A stretch of DNA of 64,000 nt from Roseovarius amoyensis (GTDB taxonomy: Bacteria; Pseudomonadota; Alphaproteobacteria; Rhodobacterales; Rhodobacteraceae). Within the stretch, counting starts at the first letter, position 1. Each line of letters begins with the position of its first letter. Shown piece by piece: positions 9,960-18,961 of the stretch. The DNA lies in NCBI RefSeq assembly GCF_003260265.1, contig NZ_QITQ01000003.1, positions 218,962 through 282,961 of the forward strand, given 5' to 3'. Below the pieces are notes generated by a model. It was not told where the DNA came from and made no database searches. It saw only the letters and a list, made by a program, of their open reading frames with translations. A program made the translations under genes and the position numbers.

Positions 9960-10547
9960 ATGCGGTTTTCTCTGGTCGTTCTTCTGGTTGCGACGATGCT
10001 CTTGCCGGCTTGTGGCGGCAGCCTGCGCGACTCGCGCATCAACCCGGCCAACTGGTTCGGACGCAGCACCTCGGTCGAGACCGAGCCCGGCACCGTGCGC
10101 ACCGCCGACGGGCGCGTCGAAGAGGTCAACCCCCTGATCGGCGAACGCCGGCAGTCAAGGATGATCCCGACCAACCGCAAGGTGCAAAATGATTCGGGCA
10201 GCATCTTCGACCGCGGCAAGAAAGAAGAAATTTACGAGGGCACGCGCATCGACCGTGTCACCGACCTGGCGGTCGAACGCACCTCGACCGGCGCCATCGT
10301 GCGCGTCACCGGTGTCAGCTCTCGTCAGGGCGCCTATGACGTGCGGCTGCTGCCGGTGGGCGACGGCAAACCCGTCGACGGCGTGATGACCTATGAGTTG
10401 TTGGCCCTGCAGCCGATCAATACGGCCATCGGCCCTGAACACACCCGCCGGATCCAGGCGGCGCTGCCGCTCAGTGTCAACGATCTGGAAGAGATCCGCA
10501 CCATCCGTATCATCGCCCGGCACAACACCACCCAGACCACCCGCTGA
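9960..10547 (+). CDS. Outer-membrane-type lipoprotein of unknown function
   Basis: This 195-aa protein starts with a clear lipoprotein signal (MRFSLVVLLVATMLLPACGG): a hydrophobic stretch, then the lipobox LPAC with the acylated Cys at residue 19. The rest is soluble and beta-rich, with an Arg-rich linker and repeated short strands. I recognise no enzymatic motif. The start at 9960 was chosen because the signal peptide begins there and AAAGGCGG lies just upstream; an in-frame extension to 9885 would hide the signal. It reads towards rnd. Confidence 0.8.
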   Translation: MRFSLVVLLVATMLLPACGGSLRDSRINPANWFGRSTSVETEPGTVRTADGRVEEVNPLIGERRQSRMIPTNRKVQNDSGSIFDRGKKEEIYEGTRIDRVTDLAVERTSTGAIVRVTGVSSRQGAYDVRLLPVGDGKPVDGVMTYELLALQPINTAIGPEHTRRIQAALPLSVNDLEEIRTIRIIARHNTTQTTR

Positions 10548-10575
10548 GGGCCCCTGCCCGGCCCCGATGGCGGGG

Positions 10576-11763
10576 TCAGAGTGGAACGGTCGTCACGTTG
10601 CGGCCCTTGACCGCCAGCCCGACGCGACCCTCGCACAGCTCCAGCGCATCGCTGCCGAATACCTCGTGGCGCCAGCCATGCAGCGCCGGCACGTCGCGCG
10701 CGCCGCCCGCCAGCGCATCCAGGTCGGCGGCGCTGGCGATCAGCCGCGAGGCGACGCCGGCCTCTGTCGCCTTGGCCTTCAGCAGCACGCGCAAAAGGTC
10801 CGCCAGCGCGGGGTTTGCCTGCGGGATATCGCGCCCGGCATCCAGCCTGGGCAGCGCATCGTCCGGGCATTCCAGCCCCGCCTTGACCGCTTTCAGGATA
10901 CCCTCGGCGATGTCACCGCGCCGCGCCTCGCGCAGCAGCAGGCGCCCGCGCGACAGATCCTCGGGCGACCTGGGCTTGGTCGAGGCCAGCTCGACCAGGG
11001 CATCGTCCTTGAGCACGCGATTGCGGGGGATGTTGCGCGCCTGCGCGTGCGCCTCGCGGAACCGTGCCAGTTCTCGCACGATGGCCAGAAACCGGCCCGA
11101 TCCGTTGCGGGTGCGGATGCGCTGCCAGGCTTCTTCGGGGCGCACGATATAGGTCTCGGGGTTGTTGAGAACTTCCATTTCCTCGGCCACCCATTTTTCG
11201 CGGCCGGTCTCGGCCAACCGGGCCGAGAGGTGTTCGTAGATGTTGCGCAGATGGGTGACATCGGCCAACGCATAGGTCTGCTGCGCCACCGACAACGGCC
11301 GGCGCGACCAGTCGGTAAAGCGCGAGGTCTTGTCGAGGCTCTGGCGCGCAACCTTGCGCACCAGTGTCTCGTATCCCACCTGGTCGCCGAAGCCGCAGAC
11401 CATCGCCGCGACCTGGGTGTCAAACAGCGGCGTCGGGATAAGCCCGGCATCGACGTGGAAGATTTCCAGATCCTGCCGCGCCGCGTGAAAGACCTTGACC
11501 ACCGAGGTGTCGAGAAACAGATCGTAAAGCGGGTCCAGCGACATCCCGTCACCGGCGATCGGATCGACCAGCACCGCATTGTCGTCGTCGTCGCCCGGCA
11601 GCGCCAGTTGCACGAGGCAAAGCTGGGCATAATAGCTGCGCTCGCGCAGGAATTCGGTGTCGACAGTCACATAGGGCGCTTCGCGGCCGCGGGCGCAAAA
11701 AGCGGCAAGCTCGTCAGTGGTGGTGATGGTCGTCACGCGGGGTCGGTTGTCCTGCTTGGTCAT
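10576..11763 (-). CDS. rnd: Ribonuclease D
   Basis: RNase D is a 3'-5' exoribonuclease that trims tRNA precursors and other stable RNAs. The 395-aa protein has the DEDDy exonuclease motifs: TVDTEFLRE near residue 32 (Exo I), HAARQDLEIF (Exo II) and YALADVTHL with its Tyr (Exo III). The HRDC domain follows at about residues 215-295 (NGSGRFLAIVRELARFREAH, DALVELA). Length is normal. Two small C-terminal helical repeats match full-length RNase D. Confidence 0.95.
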   Translation of the reverse strand: MTKQDNRPRVTTITTTDELAAFCARGREAPYVTVDTEFLRERSYYAQLCLVQLALPGDDDDNAVLVDPIAGDGMSLDPLYDLFLDTSVVKVFHAARQDLEIFHVDAGLIPTPLFDTQVAAMVCGFGDQVGYETLVRKVARQSLDKTSRFTDWSRRPLSVAQQTYALADVTHLRNIYEHLSARLAETGREKWVAEEMEVLNNPETYIVRPEEAWQRIRTRNGSGRFLAIVRELARFREAHAQARNIPRNRVLKDDALVELASTKPRSPEDLSRGRLLLREARRGDIAEGILKAVKAGLECPDDALPRLDAGRDIPQANPALADLLRVLLKAKATEAGVASRLIASAADLDALAGGARDVPALHGWRHEVFGSDALELCEGRVGLAVKGRNVTTVPL

Positions 11764-11829
11764 GGTGCCTCGTATAATCCCCTTGCCTGTCGATATAGAC
11801 GGATGGGGCGGAAATGAAAACCGCGTGCC

Positions 11830-12423
11830 TCAGGGCAGGAACACGGGGCGCCGGTCGCCGGCGGCAAACCGGCGCAGAACCGCCGGATAAAGGATGTGCT
11901 CTTGCGTCAGCACCCGCGCCGCCAGCATGTCCGGCGTGTCGCCGGGCAGAACCGGCACCCGCGCCTGGCCCAGGATCGGGCCGGCGTCCAGCTCGGCTGT
12001 GACTTCGTGCACGGTGCATCCGGCCTCGGGGTCGCCCGCCGTCAGCGCGCGGGCATGGGTGTCGAGCCCGGGATATTTCGGCAAGAGCGAGGGGTGGATG
12101 TTCAGCATCCTGCCCTGCCAGTTCGCCACGAAGGCGGGCGTCAGGATGCGCATGAACCCGGCCAGGCAGACGATCTCGGCCCCTACCTTTTCCAATTCAC
12201 GCTGAAGTGTGGCCTCAAACCCGGCCCGGTCGCCCGCGAATGGGCGATGATCGACCACCGCCACCGGCACGCCCCGCGCCGCGGCCTTTTCCAGCCCGCC
12301 GGCATTCGGGTCGTTCGACAGCACCAGACAGGGCCGCGCCGGATGATCGCCAGTCATGCTGTCAACCAGCGCGACCATGTTCGAACCGCCGCCGGAAATC
12401 AGGATCGCGACCCGCTGCGTCAC
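11830..12423 (-). CDS. purN: Phosphoribosylglycinamide formyltransferase (GAR transformylase)
   Basis: PurN transfers a formyl group from 10-formyl-tetrahydrofolate to GAR in purine biosynthesis. The 197-aa protein has the N-terminal loop [12 protein letters not shown], the catalytic cluster [21 protein letters not shown] with Asn and His, and the later Asp in [13 protein letters not shown]. It starts with GTG at 12423, and that codon overlaps the purM stop (GTGA), so the two genes are translationally coupled. Confidence 0.96.
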   Translation of the reverse strand: MTQRVAILISGGGSNMVALVDSMTGDHPARPCLVLSNDPNAGGLEKAAARGVPVAVVDHRPFAGDRAGFEATLQRELEKVGAEIVCLAGFMRILTPAFVANWQGRMLNIHPSLLPKYPGLDTHARALTAGDPEAGCTVHEVTAELDAGPILGQARVPVLPGDTPDMLAARVLTQEHILYPAVLRRFAAGDRRPVFLP

Positions 12424-13469
12424 GCAAGCGACCCGCGATAGGCAACCCCCTGCCCCTCGACCAGGTGGCCAAGGCGGATGACGGTTTCACCAGCTTGCGC
12501 CAGCCCCGCGGCCAGATCATCGGCACGCGCGGCATCGACAGCCAGCACCATGCCGATACCGCTGTTGAAGGTCTTGAGCATCTCGGCCTCGGCCAGATCG
12601 CCGGTGCGCGCCAGCCACTCGAACACCCCCGGCAGTTGCCATGAGGAAAGATCGACCTCTGCCCCCACGCCCTCGGGCAGGACGCGCGGCAGGTTTTCGG
12701 TCAGCCCGCCGCCGGTGATATGGGCCAGCGCATGCACCCCGCCCGCCCTGATCGCCGCCAGGGCGGACCGCACATAAAGCCGCGTCGGCGCCAACAGCGC
12801 CGCGCCAAGGGTGCCATCGGCCCAGGGGCACGGATCAGCCCAGCCCAGCCCCGACACCTCGACCAGGCGGCGCACCAAGCTGTAACCGTTGGAATGCACC
12901 CCGTCCGAGGCCAGCCCCAACAGAACGTCGCCCGCCGCCACCCCGGCCGGCAGTGCCGCGCCCCGTTCCATCGCGCCCACGGCAAACCCGGCAAGGTCGA
13001 AATCGCCCGCGCCGTACATGCCCGGCATCTCGGCGGTCTCGCCGCCGATCAACGCGCAGCCCGACCCGGTGCAGCCCTTTGCGATGCCCTCGATCACGCG
13101 CGCGGCGCTGTCGATGTCCAGCTTGCCGGTGGCGAAATAGTCCAGAAAGAACAGCGGCTCGGCCCCCTGGCAGACCAGGTCGTTGACGCACATCGCCACC
13201 AGGTCTATGCCGATGGTGTCCATCTCGCCGGTGTCGATGGCCAGCCGCAGCTTGGTGCCGACGCCATCGGTCGCGGCCACCAGCACCGGGTCGTCATACC
13301 CCGCCGCGCGCAGATCAAAGAGCGCGCCAAAGCCGCCCAGCCCCGACATCACGCCGGGCCGCGCGGTGGCCTTTGCCGCCGGCTTGATCCGCTCGACCAG
13401 CGCGTTCCCCGCGTCGATATCGACGCCCGCCTCAGCATAGGTGATGCCCTTGTTCGCGCCTTTGGCCAT
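12420..13469 (-). CDS. purM: Phosphoribosylformylglycinamidine cyclo-ligase (AIR synthetase)
   Basis: PurM closes the imidazole ring (FGAM to AIR) in purine biosynthesis. The 349-aa protein starts [20 protein letters not shown], with GGAG upstream. It shows the family motifs [29 protein letters not shown] and the C-terminal [17 protein letters not shown]. Length is normal. It is the first gene of the purM-purN pair and is followed upstream by the tRNA gene on the other strand. Confidence 0.97.
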   Translation of the reverse strand: MAKGANKGITYAEAGVDIDAGNALVERIKPAAKATARPGVMSGLGGFGALFDLRAAGYDDPVLVAATDGVGTKLRLAIDTGEMDTIGIDLVAMCVNDLVCQGAEPLFFLDYFATGKLDIDSAARVIEGIAKGCTGSGCALIGGETAEMPGMYGAGDFDLAGFAVGAMERGAALPAGVAAGDVLLGLASDGVHSNGYSLVRRLVEVSGLGWADPCPWADGTLGAALLAPTRLYVRSALAAIRAGGVHALAHITGGGLTENLPRVLPEGVGAEVDLSSWQLPGVFEWLARTGDLAEAEMLKTFNSGIGMVLAVDAARADDLAAGLAQAGETVIRLGHLVEGQGVAYRGSLA

Positions 13470-13585
13470 GCCCGTCCACTCCGACCGTTTGGGTTTGGCG
13501 CCTCGGTTAGACCATCGCAGGCGGCCGCGCAATCGCGAAAGGCTTGACGCCCCCGCGCAGCGCACCTAACCAGTGGCCTCAGGTC

Positions 13586-13662
13586 GGGCCTGTAGCTCAA
13601 TTGGTTAGAGCAGAGCGCTCATAACGCTTTGGTTGGGGGTTCGAGTCCCTCCGGGCCTACCA
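13586..13662 (+). tRNA. tRNA with anticodon CAT (probably tRNA-Ile2, else elongator tRNA-Met)
   Basis: A complete 77-nt cloverleaf is visible. The acceptor stem pairs 13586-13592 with 13652-13658 (one G-U at each of two positions), the D stem is GCTC/GAGC, and the anticodon stem is GAGCG/CGCTT with loop CTCATAA. The T arm has loop TTCGAGT, and the 3' CCA is encoded. Anticodon CAT fits Met or lysidine-modified Ile2. The anticodon stem and the AGAGC-GAGCG region look more like bacterial tRNA-Ile2, but I cannot settle this by eye. The gene is followed at once by integrase debris, so its 3' end probably served as a phage or island attachment site. Confidence 0.95.
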
Positions 13663-13752
13663 GACCATCCCGTTGAAACTAAAGAAAACTATTGATTCCA
13701 GGGCCTTGTGCCCGTTCTATGGTTACAGTTTTGGTTGCAAACGCAGATCGTT

Positions 13753-13884
13753 TTGGCAGGCAAGATCAGTCACCTGGTGAATCGCTCAGGGCGCTACCAC
13801 GCCCGGCTTGTTGTTCCGAAAGACCTGCGGCCCATCGTCGGCAAGACCAAGCTACGCACCCCCTTGGGAGGCAACTGCCGCTGA
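13753..13884 (+). pseudogene. N-terminal remnant of a tyrosine integrase
   Basis: Read from a TTG at 13753, 43 codons give AGKISHLVNRSGRYHARLVV, then PKDLRPIVGKTKLRTPLGG, before a stop. This is the typical N-terminal arm-binding segment of phage/island tyrosine integrases in Rhodobacterales. No catalytic domain (Arg-His-Arg-Tyr) follows. Its place, 90 bases after the tRNA and reading away from it, is exactly where an island integrase normally lies, so this is the rump of a former integration module. Confidence 0.7.
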
Positions 13885-13923
13885 GCGCGACGAGGGCGAT
13901 TTCAGCGGTCAGCCGACACCCCC

Positions 13924-14087
13924 ATTGAGCGCAAGACCGATGTCGTCGGCATCTTTCCGAACGAAGCCGCCATACGCCGGCTCGTTGGCGCCATTTTCAC
14001 GGTGCAGACCAAGGAATGGAGGGTCAGCGCTGGCGATACCTGACGCTGGTCATCGAACGCAAATTGACTGGCTTGAACCCGTTCTGA
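13924..14087 (+). pseudogene. C-terminal remnant of an IS256/mutator-type transposase, frameshifted
   Basis: The frame from 13924 reads IERKTDVVGIFPNEAAIRRL and VGAIFTVQTKEWRV, matching the C-terminus of IS256-family transposases (consensus like KRRTDVVGIFPN-AI-RLVGA). It stops at 14041. Similarity continues in another frame from 14025 (QRWRYLTLVIE), the family's RRYMTLE end, so one frameshift lies near 14024. The rest of the transposase is missing. Together with the integrase remnant this fills the gap between the tRNA and the catabolic cluster; bases 14088-14185 hold nothing I can identify. Confidence 0.65.
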
Positions 14088-14185
14088 ACACCCGAAACGA
14101 TCTGAAAAGAGCCGGCTGGAAAATCCCTGCCGCCCCTTTCCCTGCACAAGATTTTTCGCGCATGTCTTGGGGAAATAGGCTGACC

Positions 14186-15382
14186 TCAGCTGTCTTTATG
14201 GTTGACGATCAGGTCCGCATTCTCTGGCAACTCGGCGACGACGCTCACCGCGTCGGCACGAATTCTCGAATGCAGTTTGAAAGCCTCGGCGCAGGCGGCT
14301 TCGGCCGCGGCCGCGTCAGCGCCATCTTCAAGCACAAGCGAGATGCGGATCATGTCGCGATCTTTTTCCCGCGTCACCACGGCCTGCGCGGCCTTTGCCC
14401 CCGGCGTCGCGATGACGACCTCTTCGATCACGCGAGGATAGACGAATATCTCGCGCACCTTGACCGCCGCGCCGACCCGGCCCTGCAACGCCGACAGGCG
14501 CTTGACGCTGCCATCCTCGTTGCTTTCAAGCGCAAAAGCACTGTCACCGGTGCCAAACCGGATCATCGGCCAAGTGGCATCACGCGCGGTCACCACAACC
14601 TCGCCCGGCTCGCCCTGCGGCATCTGCTCTCCGCTGACCGGATCGCAGATTTGCACCACGCGGTCGGGGTGAACCACATAGCCTTCGCCGCCATCCTCGC
14701 AGGCAACAAGACCCAGATCGGCAGTTGCATAGGCGGACCAGGTGGAGACACCATAGGTGTCTTCGATCATACGGCGCTTGGCCATCCAGTCGCCCATCTC
14801 GCCGCCCAGGAACGCGGTTTTCACCTTCCAGGCATCGCGCCCATAGGTTTCGACCACCTTGTCCGCGAGCGTCAGGAAGAACGCGGTCGAGGCGCAGATC
14901 GCGGTCACGCCAGTTTCCACGATGATCTGTGCCTGAAGCTCGGTGTTGCCCACGCCACCGGGAATGACCGTGGCGCCCGCCACCTGCGCCGCTTCGTCGA
15001 ACAACAGCCCCGCCGGCACGAGGTGATACATCCAGGTATTCAGGATGATATCCCCTGCGCCCACTCCGGCCGTCTTGAAAAGCAGGTCAAGCCCGTGCCC
15101 GCCGCCGCCCGGAAGCGCCGGTTCAAAGATCGGGCCGGGTGAGGTGTAGATCCGCCCGACATCCTTCAGATCAGCGGCGAGGAACCCGCCGAAGGGCGGA
15201 TTCTCACGCTGGATGTTCAAAAGTTCTTCTTTCTTCATCACCGGCAGACGTGACAAGTCCGCCAACGACCTTACGGCTGCCGGATCGAATCCAGCAGCCG
15301 CAAATCGTGATTTCAGACCCGGGGCCTTTTCGGCCGCGACGGTATAGGCTTGAGCTATGTCTACGAAAAAGTCGTCAGACAT
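14186..15382 (-). CDS. PaaK-like acyl-CoA ligase (phenylacetate-CoA ligase family)
   Basis: This is an adenylate-forming enzyme of the PaaK branch, which activates a carboxylic acid with ATP and CoA. From the start at 15382 (GGAGG 7 bases upstream) it is 398 aa, close to PaaK length. Visible family landmarks are LSRLPVMKKEELLN, the central STAFFLTLADKVV region, WSAYATADLGLVACED (cf. the A5 Tyr-Gly-Thr-Glu motif, here Tyr-Ala-Thr-Ala-Asp), MIRFGTGDSAFAL (A7) and GRVGAAVKVREIFVYPRVIE (A8/hinge). The phosphate-binding Ser/Thr/Gly loop is weak (YTSPGP). It is the last gene of a leftward catabolic operon and probably primes that operon's substrate. The acid it activates is unknown. Confidence 0.8.
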   Translation of the reverse strand: MSDDFFVDIAQAYTVAAEKAPGLKSRFAAAGFDPAAVRSLADLSRLPVMKKEELLNIQRENPPFGGFLAADLKDVGRIYTSPGPIFEPALPGGGGHGLDLLFKTAGVGAGDIILNTWMYHLVPAGLLFDEAAQVAGATVIPGGVGNTELQAQIIVETGVTAICASTAFFLTLADKVVETYGRDAWKVKTAFLGGEMGDWMAKRRMIEDTYGVSTWSAYATADLGLVACEDGGEGYVVHPDRVVQICDPVSGEQMPQGEPGEVVVTARDATWPMIRFGTGDSAFALESNEDGSVKRLSALQGRVGAAVKVREIFVYPRVIEEVVIATPGAKAAQAVVTREKDRDMIRISLVLEDGADAAAAEAACAEAFKLHSRIRADAVSVVAELPENADLIVNHKDS

Positions 15383-15409
15383 GTCCATGCCTCCCTGGCC
15401 ATTCGTTGG

Positions 15410-16219
15410 TTAAAGCGGGCAGTCCTTGCGGAAGTTCGGCGCGCGCTTCTCGCGGTGTGACAGCACACCTTCCTTGACATCTTCGCCCATGAAGCCAAGC
15501 ATTTCCAGAGCCGTCGAAGCATCAAAGATCGGGCCGGCCTGGCGCAGCCAGTTGTTCAGCGAATACTTGGTCCACCGGATCGCGCTTTGCGAGCCGTTGG
15601 CGAGTTCGACAGCCGTGTCCAAAGCGATCTGCTGCAACTCGTCATCCTCGACGCACATCGACACAAGACCGATGCGCTCGGCTTCTTCGCCAGATACCGG
15701 CTTGCAGGTCATCAGGTAATATTTCGCCTTGGCCATCGAGGTCAGCAGCGGCCAGATGATCGCCGCAACATCCCCGGCGGCAACACCCAGACGCGGGTGA
15801 CCATCGACGATCTTGGCGCGCTTGCCGGCGATCGAGATGTCGGCGAGGATGGCCACGACAAGACCAGCGCCAGCCGCAGGGCCGTTGATCGCGGAAATGA
15901 TCGGTTTGTTGCAATTGATGATGTTGTAGACGAGGTCTTTGGCTTCTTTCCACGTCTTCATGATCTCATGCGAGTTGCCGATCATGTTTTCGATCAGGCT
16001 GAAGTCGCCCCCCGCCGAGAACGCCTTGCCCGCGCCGGTCACGATCACCGCGTTGATATCGGGGTCGCGGTTGATGTCGATCCACATATCCGTCATCTGG
16101 GTGTGAGTTTCCGCGTCGACGGAATTGAAAGACTCGGGCCGATCGAACGTGATGCGCAGGACGCGATCCGCCGGGTAATCAAACTTCATCTTGTGGTATT
16201 TTGCATAACGATCCGACAT
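15410..16219 (-). CDS. Enoyl-CoA hydratase/isomerase (crotonase) family protein
   Basis: This 269-aa crotonase-fold enzyme acts on a CoA thioester, most often hydrating an enoyl-CoA. The oxyanion-hole segments are GAGKAFSAGGDFSLI (residues about 60-75) and NGPAAGAGLVVAILADISI (about 112-130). The positions normally holding catalytic Glu read HPRLGVAAGDVAA, so acid/base residues differ from classical enoyl-CoA hydratase and an isomerase, hydrolase or lyase role is possible. It lies between the ligase and the acyl-CoA dehydrogenase genes in one operon. Confidence 0.88.
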   Translation of the reverse strand: MSDRYAKYHKMKFDYPADRVLRITFDRPESFNSVDAETHTQMTDMWIDINRDPDINAVIVTGAGKAFSAGGDFSLIENMIGNSHEIMKTWKEAKDLVYNIINCNKPIISAINGPAAGAGLVVAILADISIAGKRAKIVDGHPRLGVAAGDVAAIIWPLLTSMAKAKYYLMTCKPVSGEEAERIGLVSMCVEDDELQQIALDTAVELANGSQSAIRWTKYSLNNWLRQAGPIFDASTALEMLGFMGEDVKEGVLSHREKRAPNFRKDCPL

Positions 16220-16252
16220 GTTTCTGTTCCTTCCTTGGATGTTGGTGTGGGT

Positions 16253-17404
16253 TCAGCTAGGCAATCCAAGGACAGCCTTGGACAGAATGTTGCGCTGGAT
16301 TTCATTTGATCCGCCGTAGATCGTTGCCGGCCGGGCCTTGTAGAAGCTCGCCAGAACATCGACGCCGACATTGCCGACCTGTAGGGGGCCAATGGTGCCG
16401 CCATCTGGTCCTGCCGCCTCGATCATCAGTTCGGTGATGCGCTGGAAGCACTCGGTTACCCAGATCTTGAGCATCGAGACATCGGCGCCCAGCGTTTCGC
16501 CCCGCTTGAGCTGGTCGGCAAAACGCGAGTAGAGCGCGGCGTGATCCTCAACGTCGAGCGCGGCCTGGGCGAAACGGTCGCGAAACACCGGATCGTCAAA
16601 GGCGCCACGGCCACGAGCAAAGTTTTCAAGCTGTCCCAGAGCGTTCTGGGCCAGGCTTGGCGACCCCATAAAGATGCGCTCGAAGCTCAGCAGCGCCTTG
16701 GCCATCGTCCAGCCCTTGTTCAACTCGCCCACTAGGTTTTCGCGCGGCGTGCGGGCATTATCGAAGAAGACCTCGCAGAACTCGGTTTCTCCCGAAAGGG
16801 TCGTGATTGTGCGCACGTCAACGCCGGGCTGATCCATTGGCGCCAACAAGAAACTGATGCCCTGCTGTTTCTTCGGCGTATCCGGGTCCGTGCGCACCAG
16901 CATGAAGATGTGGGTGGCGTCATGCGCCATCGTCGTCCAGATTTTCTGACCATTGATGACAAAGTCGTCGCCATCAATCTCTGCCCGTGTGCGAAGGTTG
17001 GCCAGATCAGAGCCGGCACCGGGCTCGGAGTAACCTTGGCACCAGATGTCTTCGCAGCTCAGGATACGTGGAAGCCAATAGTCCTTTTGCTTCTGCGTGC
17101 CGAACTTGATGATCAGAGGACCCACCATCTGAATGCCCATGTCACGCCCGCGGTTCACACCCCAGCGCTGCTGTTCCTCGTAGAAGATCATCAGCTTGGA
17201 CGCGCTCAGCCCCATGCCGCCATATTCGGCGGGCCAGGCCGGAGCGACCCAACCCTTGGCGTGAAGCTTGCGGTGCCAATGTTCAACCTCGGCGAATTTC
17301 GGACGGTGCGGCAGATGGCGCAGCTCTTCGGGATAATCCGCCTCGAAGAATTGACGCACTTCCTTGCGGAACTCTGCATCGGTCATTGCGTTCCAGTCGG
17401 TCAT
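16253..17404 (-). CDS. Acyl-CoA dehydrogenase, subunit with FAD/substrate signature
   Basis: This is one of two adjacent acyl-CoA dehydrogenases that probably form a mixed complex. It is 383 aa from the ATG at 17404, which overlaps the stop of the gene upstream (ATGA). Motifs include CQGYSEPGAGSDLANLRTRA (121-140), IWTTMAHDATHIFMLVRT and the C-terminal ATIYGGSNEIQRNI. The usual C-terminal catalytic Glu position is Gly (YGGS), but Glu242 in SFERIFMGSP is placed like the base of isovaleryl-CoA-type enzymes. Such a pair, with complementary halves of the active site, is known for the alpha2-beta2 dehydrogenases of steroid side-chain degradation. The natural substrate is unknown. Confidence 0.92.
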   Translation of the reverse strand: MTDWNAMTDAEFRKEVRQFFEADYPEELRHLPHRPKFAEVEHWHRKLHAKGWVAPAWPAEYGGMGLSASKLMIFYEEQQRWGVNRGRDMGIQMVGPLIIKFGTQKQKDYWLPRILSCEDIWCQGYSEPGAGSDLANLRTRAEIDGDDFVINGQKIWTTMAHDATHIFMLVRTDPDTPKKQQGISFLLAPMDQPGVDVRTITTLSGETEFCEVFFDNARTPRENLVGELNKGWTMAKALLSFERIFMGSPSLAQNALGQLENFARGRGAFDDPVFRDRFAQAALDVEDHAALYSRFADQLKRGETLGADVSMLKIWVTECFQRITELMIEAAGPDGGTIGPLQVGNVGVDVLASFYKARPATIYGGSNEIQRNILSKAVLGLPS

Positions 17405-18525
17405 TGCGCTGCCCCTTCCTCTTCCCGCGTCTCGAACCAAATCCGCCTGTGGTAGGCGTCGTCGCCCAGCCAGGCCGACAGAACCAGCGACCGGTTCAGG
17501 TAAAGCCCGATATCGAACTCGTCGGTATAACCGACCGCGCCGTGCATCTGGATCGCGTCACGCGTGATCTTCTTAGCCGTTGTGACCGCGCGGGCCTTGG
17601 CCCGGCTGGCAAGCCGCGCCCGGGCTTTCGGATCGGTTTCATCATCCATCAGCCCAAGGACTTCGCGCACCCCGGACTGTGCGATCTCCAGCATCACGTT
17701 CAGGTCGACTGCGCGATGCTGGATGACCTGGAACGACCCGATGGGCTTGTCGAACTGCTCCCGGGCCTTGATATACTCCAGAGATATCTCAAAGACGCGT
17801 GCGCTCAGGCCGACAAGCTCGGCTGCGGTAAGCGCCGTTGCATCGTTGATTGCCTCGGCGAGCGCGTTCCGAACCGCATCACCACTGGCCAATTCCTCGG
17901 CCGGGGTGCCCGAGAACGAAAGCTCGTCCATAGCGCTGCCATCGGCCTGCCTGCGCCCTTCGACGGAAAGGCCGTCCGCGCCGACCTCTGTCAGGACGAG
18001 AACCGGACCGGCGTCGCCTTCGGCCACGACCAAAAAGCCCTGTGCGCCGGACGCGCCGACAACCCAGGCCTTGCTGCCATTCAGTTTTCCGTCGGCGTAG
18101 CGGCAGCTCGCCTCGGCGGGGCCGCCGTTTGGTCCGCGCTCCTGCCAGGCGACGGGCAGAACGGTTTCGCCGCTGACAAGCTGTTCCATTCTGGCGTGTT
18201 CCGGGCAAAGCCGCCGCAGAAGGCCAAGGCTCAGCGCGACTGTCACCACTACCGGTTCCGGGGCGATCACACGGCCGACTTCTTCGGCGATGACGCCGCC
18301 TGCGGCCAGGCCCATGCCAAGCCCACCGTTATCTTCGGGAACTGTCACCCCAAAGACGCCGGCCTCGGCCAGTTCGCGGACCATGTCCGCGTCCCAGCCG
18401 CCACCGGCATCGCGCAGTTTTCTGGCCCTTGCGCTGCCGCCCGCGCGCTCAAACAGGGTGCGCGCGCTTTCACGCAGCAAGCGAAGATCTTCTTGGTCGC
18501 TGGAAAGCATGTCAGTCTGTGTCAT
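17401..18525 (-). CDS. Acyl-CoA dehydrogenase, divergent partner subunit
   Basis: This 374-aa acyl-CoA dehydrogenase homologue lacks the SEPxAGSD substrate/FAD motif; the corresponding stretch reads VAWQERGPNGGPAEASCRYA. It keeps the second FAD-binding element REQFDKPIGSFQVIQHRAVD and the C-terminal QMHGAVGYTDEFDIGLYLNR. It is coupled to the gene downstream by an ATGA overlap. These features fit the non-catalytic or half-site subunit of a heteromeric dehydrogenase. That assignment is inference from pairing and motif loss. Confidence 0.88.
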   Translation of the reverse strand: MTQTDMLSSDQEDLRLLRESARTLFERAGGSARARKLRDAGGGWDADMVRELAEAGVFGVTVPEDNGGLGMGLAAGGVIAEEVGRVIAPEPVVVTVALSLGLLRRLCPEHARMEQLVSGETVLPVAWQERGPNGGPAEASCRYADGKLNGSKAWVVGASGAQGFLVVAEGDAGPVLVLTEVGADGLSVEGRRQADGSAMDELSFSGTPAEELASGDAVRNALAEAINDATALTAAELVGLSARVFEISLEYIKAREQFDKPIGSFQVIQHRAVDLNVMLEIAQSGVREVLGLMDDETDPKARARLASRAKARAVTTAKKITRDAIQMHGAVGYTDEFDIGLYLNRSLVLSAWLGDDAYHRRIWFETREEEGAAQ

Positions 18526-18961
18526 TTTGTTTTCGCCGGATCATAACGGGGGTGTCGGTTGAAAAAACCACCTCGCCCTTGGGGTTTTTGGCGCAAAGGG
18601 TATAGTGCAGAATACCTCGGTCGGGCTTGCTTTTTGACGGCGTGACCGAGTTGATCGTCAATTCGATATCGAGCGGTTCATCCGGGCGCACGGGCCGCTG
18701 CCAGCGCAGATTGTCGAACCCGATGCCACCGATATTGGCGATACCAACCATGAACTCGGTCGTGATCGGCTTGAACACCTCAAGCATCGTCTGAAAGCCC
18801 GAGGCGATCAGGCTGCCGTGTACGGTGGTCGCATAGGCTTCGTCGGTGTGCAGCTGTTGCGGGTCCCACTCCTCGGCGAATGCTATGATAGCCTCCTTGC
18901 TCATCGGGTCGCTGCGGAAGCGAAAAACCTGGCCCGGCGCGAAGTCATCCAGATACTTCAA
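18512..18961 (-). CDS. MaoC-like (R)-hydratase, single hot-dog
   Basis: This 149-aa protein has a MaoC/hydratase hot-dog domain with the catalytic Asp and His in FAEEWDPQQLHTDEAYA (residues about 28-44). It probably hydrates a 2-enoyl-CoA. Length fits single-domain MaoC proteins. It overlaps the downstream dehydrogenase gene by 14 bases and the upstream transglutaminase-fold gene by 4 (ATGA), so all are co-translated. A second, double-domain hydratase lies in the neighbouring operon at 20888. Confidence 0.88.
   Translation of the reverse strand: MKYLDDFAPGQVFRFRSDPMSKEAIIAFAEEWDPQQLHTDEAYATTVHGSLIASGFQTMLEVFKPITTEFMVGIANIGGIGFDNLRWQRPVRPDEPLDIELTINSVTPSKSKPDRGILHYTLCAKNPKGEVVFSTDTPVMIRRKQNDTD

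Noticed and set aside
10393..11817. 474-codon plus-strand open frame
   Set aside because: It is antisense to rnd and overlaps the lipoprotein gene; no family features.
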